Part shown: positions 50,636 through 58,817 of the stretch, in pieces
Numbering within the stretch: the first letter of the stretch is position 1
How the letters are laid out: each line of letters starts with the position of its first letter
Origin: Leadbetterella sp.
GTDB lineage: Bacteria > Bacteroidota > Bacteroidia > Cytophagales > Spirosomataceae
NCBI GenBank assembly: GCA_019638185.1
Contig: JAHBUH010000023.1
Coordinates: forward strand, 1-64,000
Direction of reading: 5' to 3'
Length of the DNA: 64,000 bases
Translations under genes and position numbers: made by a program
The notes under the pieces: model-generated
Told to the model about the DNA's origin: nothing
The model's input: the letters and a program-made list of their open reading frames with translations, nothing else
Databases searched by the model: none

Positions 50636-51166
50636 ATACCGGTACTCCAGTTCATGTACTTTTTGGGCTACGGAATCGGCCGTGTCTTCCTGTGTTAAGG
50701 GGCAGGTGGCCTGGAAAATGATCTCCCCTTCGTCATAATGTTCGTTCACGTGGTGGATGGTGATGCCGGACTCGCTTTCGCAGTTATTGACCACAGCCTC
50801 ATGCACGTGGTGGCCCCACATTCCTTTACCGCCGTATTTGGGGAGTAAGGCCGGGTGGATATTGATGATGCGGCCAGGAAAGGCCCGGATCAGGTTTTCA
50901 GGCACCAGCCACAGGAAGCCCGCCAGGATGATCCAGTCGGTCTCATTATTTTTGAGAAGCCGGATTACGGTATCGGATTTGCTGAAATTATTCCTGCTGA
51001 AGACCACCACGGGGATGTCCAGCCGTTTTCCCCGCTCTATCACCCCCGCTGAAGCATTATTGGTCAGGATCAGGGTCACCTCCACGGCATCGGAGTCTTT
51101 GAAATAGTGGATAATGTTTTCTGCGTTAGATCCTGAACCGGAAGCAAAAAGGGCGATTTTTTTCAT
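50597..51166 (-). CDS. purN: Phosphoribosylglycinamide formyltransferase
   Basis: 189 residues, the usual length. GAR transformylase of purine synthesis using 10-formyl-tetrahydrofolate. N-terminal phosphate loop IALFASGSGSNAENI, then INIHPALLPKYGGKGMWGHHVHEAV with the catalytic His, and ESGITIHHVNEHYDEGEIIFQ with the catalytic Asp. Own promoter lies in the 3' end of the upstream membrane-protein gene. Confidence 0.96.
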   Translation of the reverse strand: MKKIALFASGSGSNAENIIHYFKDSDAVEVTLILTNNASAGVIERGKRLDIPVVVFSRNNFSKSDTVIRLLKNNETDWIILAGFLWLVPENLIRAFPGRIINIHPALLPKYGGKGMWGHHVHEAVVNNCESESGITIHHVNEHYDEGEIIFQATCPLTQEDTADSVAQKVHELEYRYFPAVIEAEILRN

Positions 51167-51193
51167 TCGTCTGCTGACTTGTACTGTATTTGC

Positions 51194-51808
51194 CTACAAA
51201 AATACCCTGGACTTTCCGAATTTTACAAATACCGCTGAAATAACAAGAAATAAAACCGTAATTCCGGCGCTGTTCACCATCACCTTTTGCCAGCCTATGG
51301 CTGCCACGTTAATAAAAGGATAAGGATAAAAGCCGGAAATGCTACCGCGGATCAGCACATAAAACAGGTAAAGCAGGGGATATATCAGCCATTTGGGTAT
51401 CTGGCTGAACTTCAGGGAAGACTTTTTCTCATACAGGTACCAAAAAACAATAACCAGGACCGGGATGACTGAATGAAGCAGTTCGTCTATAATTTTCTGT
51501 AGGCCTGTCGGCTCCCAGGTTTGTCTTAAAATTACCTGGTACACCAGGCCTACTACAGTGATGTATACCGTAACGGCCGTCAGGGTGCCGGGCCTATCCG
51601 GAATAGAATGTTCCCCGGTCTTTGGCCTCATAAGGTTCAGGGTAAAAAAAACAGCCACCAGTGAATTGGTCAAAATAGTAAAGAAGCTGAAAAACCGGAT
51701 GGTGGTTTCAGTGGTTGATTCCACGCGGTTTTGAATCATCAGGTAGTATTGCGTCAAAACGGCTATCCAGGCGAGGGTGGCTATAAAGGCTGATAAATTT
51801 CTTTTCAT
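51194..51808 (-). CDS. Pr6Pr-family membrane protein
   Basis: 204 residues with six hydrophobic segments (LSAFIATLAWIAVLTQYYLM, FSFFTILTNSLVAVFFTLNL, TAVTVYITVVGLVYQVIL, LHSVIPVLVIVFWYLY and others) and the family stretch LIYPLLYLFYVLIRGSISGFYPYPFINV. Name refers to a predicted six-helix FAR-17a/AIG1-like fold; function unknown, though eukaryotic relatives hydrolyse fatty-acid esters. The 3' end contains the purN promoter. Confidence 0.88.
   Translation of the reverse strand: MKRNLSAFIATLAWIAVLTQYYLMIQNRVESTTETTIRFFSFFTILTNSLVAVFFTLNLMRPKTGEHSIPDRPGTLTAVTVYITVVGLVYQVILRQTWEPTGLQKIIDELLHSVIPVLVIVFWYLYEKKSSLKFSQIPKWLIYPLLYLFYVLIRGSISGFYPYPFINVAAIGWQKVMVNSAGITVLFLVISAVFVKFGKSRVFL
51197..51229 (-). 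promoter_or_regulatory. Promoter of purN
   Basis: On the minus strand TTTG (51226-51229), 21 bases, then TATTTTTG (51197-51204), an exact Bacteroidota -33/-7 pair. The start codon of purN follows 30 bases after the -7 element. It overlaps the 3' end of the membrane-protein gene. Confidence 0.65.
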
Positions 51809-51837
51809 ATTTGTAAATTTAAACAGATCCTTCCAAA

Positions 51838-52962
51838 CTAGGTAGTTTTGCGGTAATTAAATATGGCCAGGCCGTTCAGTGCTACGGCAAAGAGTGCCAG
51901 GTAGCCTAATTCGGTTTTCAGGTCGGCCAGGCCGCTGCCTTTGAGCACAATCAGCCGTACCACCTTAATGAAGTGGGTGACCGGCGTGAAACCTGACATG
52001 GCCCTGGCCCAGTCGGGCATGCTGTCTATGCTGGTAAAAAAGCCACTCATGAGCATAAAGACCATCATAAAGAAGAATGCAATGAACATGGCCTGTAGCT
52101 GGGTTTCTGCAAAGGTGGATATCAGCAGGCCCAGACCCAGCAGGGCTACCAGGTAAACGGCTGCAAATAAATAGAGTACGGCCAGGTTACCTTTCGGGAA
52201 AATGCCGTAAACCAGGTACATGACCGTCAGCCCGATGGTAAATACGATCATCCCCACAATCCAGAACGGGATCAGCTTGCCCAGGATAAACTGCCACTTT
52301 TGGATGGGGGTTACATTGATCTGCTCAATAGTGCCGATCTCTTTTTCCCGCACAATATTCAGGGCCGTGATAAAACCACCGATCATGGTCAGCAGCAGCA
52401 CCAGTATGCCCGGCACCATGTAGTATTTGTATTCGGCCCGCGGGTTATACCAGTTGATGCCCGCTACCGTGATTTTGGCGGCCGGAGCCACGGCCTTTCC
52501 GTCCGGCAGCTTGACGTTTACGTCCAGGTTACTATTAAAATTGGCCAGCACCGAAACCAGGTAAGCGCCCCCCAGTGAGGCTTTGGTGCCGTTTATGGCA
52601 TCTACGGAAAGGTTTACTTTCTGGCTGCCCTCCCGCACCAGGTTTTTCTCAAAACCGGCCGGGATTTCCAGCACCAGGTCGGCTTTACCGTATTCTATCA
52701 TCTCCAGGCCCTCCTTATACGACCGCGGATCGCCCACCATCCGGAAATAACCCGATGCCCCGATCTTATGGAGCAGCTTACGGGAATAACTGCTGTGGTC
52801 GTGGTCTACGTAGGCCACGTTTACGTTCTTCACCTCAAAATTAGCAGCAAACGGCAGGATGATCAGCTGCATGGTGGGCGCTACCAGCATCATGGCCAGG
52901 ATGGTCTTGTCCCGGAAGATCTGCCGGAACTCTTTCTGCAATATAAAGCTCAGTCTTTTCAC
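51838..52962 (-). CDS. ABC-2 type transporter permease (efflux operon, second)
   Basis: 374 residues. N-terminal membrane segment (FRDKTILAMMLVAPTMQLIILPFA), a periplasmic domain of about 130 residues, then five segments with the ABC-2 signature (LTMIGGFITALNIVREKEIGTIEQINVTPIQKWQFILGKLIPFWIVGM). YbhS/YbhR-like. Overlaps the first permease by 4 nt. Last gene of the TetR-TolC-HlyD-ABC-ABC-permease-permease operon. Confidence 0.93.
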   Translation of the reverse strand: MKRLSFILQKEFRQIFRDKTILAMMLVAPTMQLIILPFAANFEVKNVNVAYVDHDHSSYSRKLLHKIGASGYFRMVGDPRSYKEGLEMIEYGKADLVLEIPAGFEKNLVREGSQKVNLSVDAINGTKASLGGAYLVSVLANFNSNLDVNVKLPDGKAVAPAAKITVAGINWYNPRAEYKYYMVPGILVLLLTMIGGFITALNIVREKEIGTIEQINVTPIQKWQFILGKLIPFWIVGMIVFTIGLTVMYLVYGIFPKGNLAVLYLFAAVYLVALLGLGLLISTFAETQLQAMFIAFFFMMVFMLMSGFFTSIDSMPDWARAMSGFTPVTHFIKVVRLIVLKGSGLADLKTELGYLALFAVALNGLAIFNYRKTT

Positions 52963-54065
52963 GATAACCTGATTTTAAAGTTTTTCAATGCCACAAATAA
53001 CAGGCCGGTGGCCATCCCTGCCAGGATGAGCGTTTCTTTCCACACATAACTGAAGCCCAGCCCCTTCAGCATCACGGCTTTGATGATACTGTAATAATAT
53101 TTGGAAGGCACAATGTGCGAGGCCACCTGGAACGGCTTGGGCATATTTTCCAAAGGGAACATAAAACCCGTCAGCAGCAGGGTAGGCAGCATCATGCCCA
53201 TCATAGACATCAGCATGGCGGCCTGCTGGGAGGCGGTCACGTTAGAGATTAGGAGGCCCAGGGAGAGGCAGGTGATGATAAACAGGATGCTTTCTGCAAA
53301 GATCAGCACCAGGCTGCCTTTGATCTCCACGTTCAGCAGGAATACGGCCAGTACCAGGATGATGATAAAGTCAATCAGGGAGAGCACCAGGTAAGGAACG
53401 GCCTTGGCGATCAGCACCATAATGGGCCTGAAAGGCGATACCAACAGGATTTCCATGGTACCCAGCTCTTTTTCCCGTACTACCGCCACCGAGGTCAGCG
53501 CCGTGCTCACGATCATAAAGATCAGCGCTATCACCCCGGGGATAAAATTGAGTGAGCCATTCTGCTCCTCGTTATACAGGGCCCGCATTTCGGGCACGAT
53601 CCGGTAAGAGAGCTTAGCGGTAGGGTTCAGCTCCTGCTGGTAGTTACTGATGATGGAGTTCAGGTAATTCGTAAGCGTGGTGGCGGTATTGGGGTCCGAA
53701 GCATCAGCAATGATCTGCACCTGTGCGCCGCCGGTTTTATACAGGTCGGAACCGAAGCCGGCGGGGAAGACCAGCGCACATTTGATGTCGCCTTCCTTAA
53801 AGCGGCGTTCTATGTCCTTATAGCCCCGGGCCGGCGCTTTTACCTGGAAATAGGCGCTGGTATTTATCCGGGAAATGATCTGCTCCGAGTGTACATCATG
53901 GGCGTTATCCAGGATGGCGATCCCGATATTTTTTACTTCGCTGCTCAGTGCAAAACCAAACAGGATAATCTGTACCACAGGAAAACCAAAGAGGATGAGC
54001 AGGGTGCGCTTGTCCCGGAATACGTGGTAAAACTCCTTACGGATAAAGGCAAATAGCTGTTTCAT
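52959..54065 (-). CDS. ABC-2 type transporter permease (efflux operon, first)
   Basis: 368 residues from the ATG at 54065 (MKQLFAFIRKEFYHVFRDKRTLL), one base after the stop of the ATP-binding gene; an upstream in-frame start would overlap that gene by 23 bases. Same plan as the second permease: N-terminal segment, periplasmic domain, five segments with IFMIVSTALTSVAVVREKELGTMEILLVSPFRP. The two permeases probably form a heterodimer. Confidence 0.93.
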   Translation of the reverse strand: MKQLFAFIRKEFYHVFRDKRTLLILFGFPVVQIILFGFALSSEVKNIGIAILDNAHDVHSEQIISRINTSAYFQVKAPARGYKDIERRFKEGDIKCALVFPAGFGSDLYKTGGAQVQIIADASDPNTATTLTNYLNSIISNYQQELNPTAKLSYRIVPEMRALYNEEQNGSLNFIPGVIALIFMIVSTALTSVAVVREKELGTMEILLVSPFRPIMVLIAKAVPYLVLSLIDFIIILVLAVFLLNVEIKGSLVLIFAESILFIITCLSLGLLISNVTASQQAAMLMSMMGMMLPTLLLTGFMFPLENMPKPFQVASHIVPSKYYYSIIKAVMLKGLGFSYVWKETLILAGMATGLLFVALKNFKIRLS

Positions 54066-54066
54066 G

Positions 54067-54804
54067 TTAGTCGGCTGATCGTTTGGCACCGCGTGCCAGT
54101 TGATAAAATACTTCGTCCATGGAGTCAGTGCTGAACTGCTGTTTCAGGCGGGCCGGGGTATCCAGTGCCTCCACCCGGCCGTCTACCATCACGCTGATGC
54201 GGTTACAGTATTCGGCTTCGTCCATGTAATGCGTGGTGACAAATACCGTGATGCCGGCTGCGGCGGCCTCGTAGATCATATCCCAGAACTGCCGCCGGGT
54301 TACGGGGTCTACGCCTCCCGTGGGCTCATCCAGGAACACAATCCGGGGGCGATGGAATATGGCCACCGAGAAGGCCAGCTTCTGCTTCCAGCCCAAAGGC
54401 AGGCCGGCCACCAGCTTCCCGGCTTCTTTTTCCAGGCCCAGGGTACTCACCAGTTCCCGGCTGCGGGTCCGGATATCGGCCCTTGATACGCCGTACACAC
54501 CGCCATAAAATTCAATGTTTTCCAGCAGGGTCAGGTTATCGTACAGCGAGAACTTCTGGCTCATGTAGCCGATGTTCTTTTTGATTTTTTCCTGCTGCCG
54601 GTACACGTCAAAGCCCGCCACGGTGGCTTCACCGGCGGTAGGGTAGGAGAGCCCGCAGAGGATACGCATGGCCGTGGTTTTCCCGGCGCCGTTAGCCCCC
54701 AGGAAGCCGAATATCTCGCCCTGCTCCACGTCAAAGGAAATGCTGTCTACGGCTTTGAAATCACCGAATTGCTTGGTTAGTCCTTTGCAGATAATTGCTT
54801 TCAT
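54067..54804 (-). CDS. ABC transporter ATP-binding protein with LPLGW-type signature
   Basis: 245 residues. Walker A GANGAGKT near 36, Walker B IVFLDEPTGGVDPV near 150. The ABC signature reads AGLPLGWKQKL instead of LSGGQ, the variant also seen in one half of YbhF/RbbA-type exporters. Pairs with the next gene, which has the canonical LSGG signature, so a heterodimer with unequal ATP sites is likely. Overlaps that gene by 4 nt. Confidence 0.93.
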   Translation of the reverse strand: MKAIICKGLTKQFGDFKAVDSISFDVEQGEIFGFLGANGAGKTTAMRILCGLSYPTAGEATVAGFDVYRQQEKIKKNIGYMSQKFSLYDNLTLLENIEFYGGVYGVSRADIRTRSRELVSTLGLEKEAGKLVAGLPLGWKQKLAFSVAIFHRPRIVFLDEPTGGVDPVTRRQFWDMIYEAAAAGITVFVTTHYMDEAEYCNRISVMVDGRVEALDTPARLKQQFSTDSMDEVFYQLARGAKRSAD

Positions 54805-55712
54805 ATTTTTTCCATTAAGCGGATGAAACAGTCCTCAATAGTAGGTGTGACCATTTTAACTTCAAAACCTTCCCCGCTGTGCCGGCCGGCCATTTTCATA
54901 ACACTCATGGCATCAGCCTCCGGTGACCGGAGGGTCAGGTGCAGGTATTCGCCAAAGGCGTAGCAGTTTTCCACGCCGGGCTCCTTCCTTAAATCCTTCA
55001 GCAGCTCATAGATGTGATTGGATTTAGCGGCAAACAGGGGTTTCGGGAAGTTCTGGATGATGGCATCCGGCGTATCTATCGACAGGATCTTCCCGCTTTG
55101 TATCAATGCGATCCGGTCACAGAGCGTGGCCTCATCCATATACGGCGTGGAAACCACCATGGTGATGCCCTGTTTTTTCAACTGGCCCAGCATCTCCCAG
55201 AACTCTTTCCGGGAGACCACATCCACACCGGTGGTGGGCTCATCCAGAAACAGCACTTCGGGCTTATGGATCAGGGCGCAGCAGAGGGCCAGCTTCTGCT
55301 TCATCCCCCCGGAAAGCTTGCCTGCCCGGCGGTTATTAAAGGGCCGGATCTGCTCATAAATGTCTTTGATGAGGTCATAGTTTTCTGCGATGGTGGTGCC
55401 AAAGACGGTAGCAAAGAAGGTGAGGTTCTCCTCTATGGTCAGATCCTGGTAAAGGGAAAACCTTCCGGGCATATACCCCACCTTATTGCGGATGGCCCGG
55501 TAATCCTTCACCACATCCAGGCCCTTTACGGTGGCCGTTCCGCTGTCGGCCAGCAGCAGGGTGGTCAGGATCCGGAACAGGGAGGTTTTTCCGGCACCGT
55601 CCGGCCCGATCAGCCCGAAGAGCTCGCCCTTCTGCACTTCAAAAGAGACATCGTCCACGGCCCGTACCTCCCCGTAGGTTTTAACTATATTTTTTACACT
55701 CACCGAACTCAT
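54801..55712 (-). CDS. ABC transporter ATP-binding protein with canonical signature
   Basis: 303 residues. Walker A GPDGAGKT near 35, signature AGKLSGGMKQKLALCCALIHKP, Walker B VLFLDEPTTGVDVVSRKEF. The C-terminal about 80 residues (EPGVENCYAFGEYLHLTLRS...) form the extra domain of drug-export ATPases. Six bases follow the HlyD gene. Component of the efflux operon. Confidence 0.94.
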   Translation of the reverse strand: MSSVSVKNIVKTYGEVRAVDDVSFEVQKGELFGLIGPDGAGKTSLFRILTTLLLADSGTATVKGLDVVKDYRAIRNKVGYMPGRFSLYQDLTIEENLTFFATVFGTTIAENYDLIKDIYEQIRPFNNRRAGKLSGGMKQKLALCCALIHKPEVLFLDEPTTGVDVVSRKEFWEMLGQLKKQGITMVVSTPYMDEATLCDRIALIQSGKILSIDTPDAIIQNFPKPLFAAKSNHIYELLKDLRKEPGVENCYAFGEYLHLTLRSPEADAMSVMKMAGRHSGEGFEVKMVTPTIEDCFIRLMEKI

Positions 55713-55718
55713 CTGCTG

Positions 55719-56660
55719 TTATTTTTTGGCGGTAAACAAAACCTCCCCGTACATCCCTATTTTCAGGTAACCGTCATTTTTCACCCGTACTTTGATGGCA
55801 TACACCAGGTTAGCCCTCTCGTCTTTGGTCTGGATGGTTTTCGGTGAAAATTCAGATTTCGCCGAGATCCAGGTGATAGTTCCGGGGTATTCTTTGTAAC
55901 CCTCGCTGCCGTTATCGATTCTCGCGGTAACGGCCTGTCCCACTTTGATGGCGGGTAATTGTGCGCCGGTGATGTAAGCCCGCAGGTCCAGGGTGTCGAT
56001 GTTCGCTATTTTGTACAGCGGCTTGCCCACCGTCTGCATTTCGCCCTGCAGGGCGTAGTTAGCCAGCACCGTTCCCGCCACCGGGTTAATGATCTGTCCC
56101 TTATTGATCTGCTCCTGGAGTTGGGCTGCCACTTTTTCCAGGGGCGCTTTTTCACTCAGGATGCTGCGGTTCTGGGTGTTGGTATTGTAAGTATTCAGCC
56201 TGAGCTGCTGCTCGGTTACGGCTATCTGTTTCTGGAGCTGGTCTATGGTGGAGTTAATGTCGTCCAGTTGCTTACGCGTGGCTGCATCGGCCTTGACCAG
56301 GTTTTCGGTACGGGTTCTTTCGCGGAGCTGCTGGGCCAGTTGAGATTTCTGTACTTCCAGTTGGCGGCGTACCAGCTCTGCCTGGTCGTTAGGAGCTGCG
56401 GTTTTCTTGCCTAAAGCCGCAATGCTGGCTTCGGTTTGCTGTTTCTGAAGCTCCACCACGCGCACATCGATCTGCCCCACCGGGTCACCGGCCGCCAGGA
56501 GGGCACCCTCTTTCACGTGATAGGAGAGGAGCACCCCGTTTTGCTGGGCGGATACGATGACCTCATCCGCCTCAAAATTCCCCGAGGCATCAAAATCATT
56601 TTTAGGCGTGCAGGCATTCAGGGCGCATGCTGCTGAGATAAATACGATAAGTTTTTTCAT
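55719..56660 (-). CDS. HlyD-type membrane-fusion protein
   Basis: 313 residues. Signal MKKLIVFISAACALNACTP with a possible lipid-attachment Cys17. A lipoyl/barrel part (SAQQNGVLLSYHVKEGALLAAGDPVGQIDV), a long coiled coil (about 75-175), and second beta-barrel part (YITGAQLPAIKVGQAVTARID). YbhG-like periplasmic adaptor linking the ABC permeases with the TolC-type channel. 28 bases after the TolC gene. Confidence 0.94.
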   Translation of the reverse strand: MKKLIVFISAACALNACTPKNDFDASGNFEADEVIVSAQQNGVLLSYHVKEGALLAAGDPVGQIDVRVVELQKQQTEASIAALGKKTAAPNDQAELVRRQLEVQKSQLAQQLRERTRTENLVKADAATRKQLDDINSTIDQLQKQIAVTEQQLRLNTYNTNTQNRSILSEKAPLEKVAAQLQEQINKGQIINPVAGTVLANYALQGEMQTVGKPLYKIANIDTLDLRAYITGAQLPAIKVGQAVTARIDNGSEGYKEYPGTITWISAKSEFSPKTIQTKDERANLVYAIKVRVKNDGYLKIGMYGEVLFTAKK

Positions 56661-56688
56661 TGGTTAAAAATTTAAGCCTTCAGCTGTT

Positions 56689-57957
56689 TTAATTCCCGGT
56701 GATAAATTTCTGGTTGTACCTGGCCTGCAGCAGTTGCACTTCGTGCAGGATCTTATTCTGACGGGCCAGGTGTTCGGCGTTTACTTTCTGGATATATTCG
56801 TGGGTGGTGATCACGCCGTTACTCAGCTGCGCTTCCGCTGAGCGGGTGACGGACGCCCGCAGTGCAATGGCTTCTTCGTCGCGGTGGATCAGATCATGGT
56901 ATTTCCTGACCTGTTCATCCTGCTGTACCCGGTCCAGGCGGGTATTGAGCAGGAAAGTCTCGCGGTCTGCTTCCACGGATCGCTGCTGGAGCAGCAGTGT
57001 ATTTTTCTTATTGGCCAGGGTATACAGGCTGCCCAGCGACCAGTTAAGCCGTACGCCTGTCACAAACCAGGGGCCAAATTTATTTTCAATGATGTTCAAT
57101 GTGGGCCTTCCGTACGCACCCTGGAAAAATGCGCTGATCTGGGGCAGGTAGGCCGACTTCAGGTCTTTTCGCTGTACTTCGTAAACCGATTTTTGGAGGT
57201 CATAAGCCTTTAATTCGGGGCGATTAATGGTATCAGGTGTTTCATCGGCGGGTGGAATGACCAGCTCGGTGGCATCTGTCAGCTCCCTGCCTATAAACAG
57301 CGACAGCATTTTCAGATAGGCGCTGCGGTTAGACCGGTATTCGGTGCCGGCCATTTCTATATTCACGATCTCCGCTTTGAGCTCATCCAGGTTACTCCGG
57401 AAGGCCACGCCGTTTTGCAGCGCCGCTTCCGTTTTTTGAACCTGGGTTTGCAGGTTGGCCTTATTCAGCTCATTTTGCTTCAGCTGGGCATCCATCAGTA
57501 AAATGGAGAAAAACAGGGAATTGATCCGTGCGTTAATGGCATATAACTGGGTTTCCAGGTTTTGTTCCTGCAGGCCGGTGTTGGCCCGGATCAGCTCTTT
57601 CTGGTTACGGGTGCTGCCGCCGTCGTACAGGAGCTGGCTGACCTCGCCCTGTAATTTGTACTGGTCTTTGCTGATGGACGGAAGGGCTATTCCGGCGGGA
57701 AGGGAACCCATGGCATCGGCAAAACTCACCGTCTGCGACTGGTAGGTGGCCTGGCCGGAGAAGTTCACCTGCGGAAGGTACCTTTTCTGCGCGTTTTGAA
57801 GATCATACTCCGCGGTCTGGGCTATCAGGTCCATTTTGCGGATAGCGGGGTAATTGGCCTTTGCCAGGGGGTAACAATCCTGGAGCGTGAGCGACTGCCC
57901 GCTCGCCAGGCTCACCGCTGCCAGCCACCCGGTAATCATTAAAAACGTTCTCCTCAT
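56689..57957 (-). CDS. TolC-family outer-membrane efflux protein
   Basis: Start taken at the ATG at 57957 (MRRTFLMITGWLAAVSLASGQ, a clean signal peptide); an ATG at 57978 adds 7 residues but lies within the operator. 422 residues in two homologous helical halves (LQNAQKRYLPQVNFSGQATY, VQRKDLKSAYLPQISAFFQGAYG), the usual trimeric channel repeats. Outer-membrane exit duct of the efflux system. Confidence 0.93.
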   Translation of the reverse strand: MRRTFLMITGWLAAVSLASGQSLTLQDCYPLAKANYPAIRKMDLIAQTAEYDLQNAQKRYLPQVNFSGQATYQSQTVSFADAMGSLPAGIALPSISKDQYKLQGEVSQLLYDGGSTRNQKELIRANTGLQEQNLETQLYAINARINSLFFSILLMDAQLKQNELNKANLQTQVQKTEAALQNGVAFRSNLDELKAEIVNIEMAGTEYRSNRSAYLKMLSLFIGRELTDATELVIPPADETPDTINRPELKAYDLQKSVYEVQRKDLKSAYLPQISAFFQGAYGRPTLNIIENKFGPWFVTGVRLNWSLGSLYTLANKKNTLLLQQRSVEADRETFLLNTRLDRVQQDEQVRKYHDLIHRDEEAIALRASVTRSAEAQLSNGVITTHEYIQKVNAEHLARQNKILHEVQLLQARYNQKFITGN

Positions 57958-57969
57958 TTTATCTTTTGT

Positions 57970-57987
57970 TTTAATCATTTGATTAGT
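57970..57987. promoter_or_regulatory. TetR operator copy 2 (between tetR and tolC genes)
   Basis: TTTAATCA-TT-TGATTAGT, differing from the copy at 58695 only in the central pair and the last two bases. It sits 13 bases upstream of the preferred tolC-family start, where binding could block internal transcription or elongation. Confidence 0.6.
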
Positions 57988-58002
57988 TTAAGGACAAAAA
58001 AA

Positions 58003-58635
58003 TCAGCTTGCTTTCATCATGGCCTCTATCCATACCGGTATCAGCCTCTTACGTTCCTGCATAAGCCGGTTAAAGTCTTCCTCTTTCAGGTCACCGATTC
58101 TTTTAAGCATGGGGCTGGCAATAAACGGAAACATAATCAGGCCGATAAGGTTCATCAGGAATTGTATTGGGCTGGGCTCGGTGATCTTTCCCTGGGTTAC
58201 GGCCTCGTGGTGCTGCCGGAAAAATACGGAACCCATGATGGCCTGTTTGATGGGCAGCTTGACCAGAAGGAGATCCGGGTTATTCCGGATTTCGCTTAAC
58301 ATGAAAATAGGCAGGTCAGGTTCTTTTTCGATCAGGTCAATGTAAGATGTGACCACCCGTTCTACCTTTTCTCCTAAAGTGGTTTTCTCGTCATTCAGTG
58401 CCAGTGCCATGGCCTGGACAAAGACCGAAATGGTTTCCAACATGATGATTTCAAACAGCCGGGCTTTACTGCGGAAATAATAGTTCAGCAGGGCCAGGTT
58501 TATCCCTGCTTCTTCTGCGATATCCCGCGTACGCGTAGCGGCAAAGCCCTTTTTATGGAAGACGGTACGGGCAGCTTCCTTTATTTTTTCTTCGGTGCTA
58601 GCATCCAATTTCTCTGCTGTCTTGCTCTTTGCCAT
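58003..58635 (-). CDS. TetR/AcrR-family regulator of the efflux operon
   Basis: 210 residues. N-terminal HTH (TEEKIKEAARTVFHKKGFAATRTRDIAEEAGINLALLNYYFRSKARLFEIIM) and a helical ligand-binding domain (FMLSEIRNNPDLL, FLMNLIGLIMFPFIASPML), of the CecR/YbiH-like type with a C-terminal DUF1956-like domain. First gene of the operon. An 18-bp palindrome stands upstream of its promoter and a near copy stands between it and the TolC gene, so autorepression is likely. Confidence 0.93.
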   Translation of the reverse strand: MAKSKTAEKLDASTEEKIKEAARTVFHKKGFAATRTRDIAEEAGINLALLNYYFRSKARLFEIIMLETISVFVQAMALALNDEKTTLGEKVERVVTSYIDLIEKEPDLPIFMLSEIRNNPDLLLVKLPIKQAIMGSVFFRQHHEAVTQGKITEPSPIQFLMNLIGLIMFPFIASPMLKRIGDLKEEDFNRLMQERKRLIPVWIEAMMKAS

Positions 58636-58658
58636 GGGCCTTGAAATCTTTTCAGGGG

Positions 58659-58691
58659 CAAATATAAAAGGGAAAATTTTATTTAACCAAA
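58659..58691 (-). promoter_or_regulatory. Promoter of the tetR-led efflux operon
   Basis: Minus strand: TTTG (58688-58691), 21 bases, TATATTTG (58659-58666), a complete Bacteroidota -33/-7 pair. The TetR start codon is 24 bases further. The operator palindrome lies 3 bases upstream of the -33 element. Confidence 0.7.
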
Positions 58692-58694
58692 TAT

Positions 58695-58712
58695 TTTAAT
58701 CAAATGATTAAA
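58695..58712. promoter_or_regulatory. TetR operator copy 1 (upstream of tetR)
   Basis: Perfect palindrome TTTAATCA-AA-TGATTAAA. Its repetition with only three differences at 57970-57987 makes it the probable binding site of the TetR protein. Between the divergent hydrolase gene and tetR. Confidence 0.65.
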
Positions 58713-58817
58713 TTTTTCTTTACCCATAAACTATCAGTGATTTTGGTAATAAAATAAGTAATCTATCTAACCGAATAACCAGGGGATATCCTGAAATTTG
58801 TCTAAAACTTTCTGATC

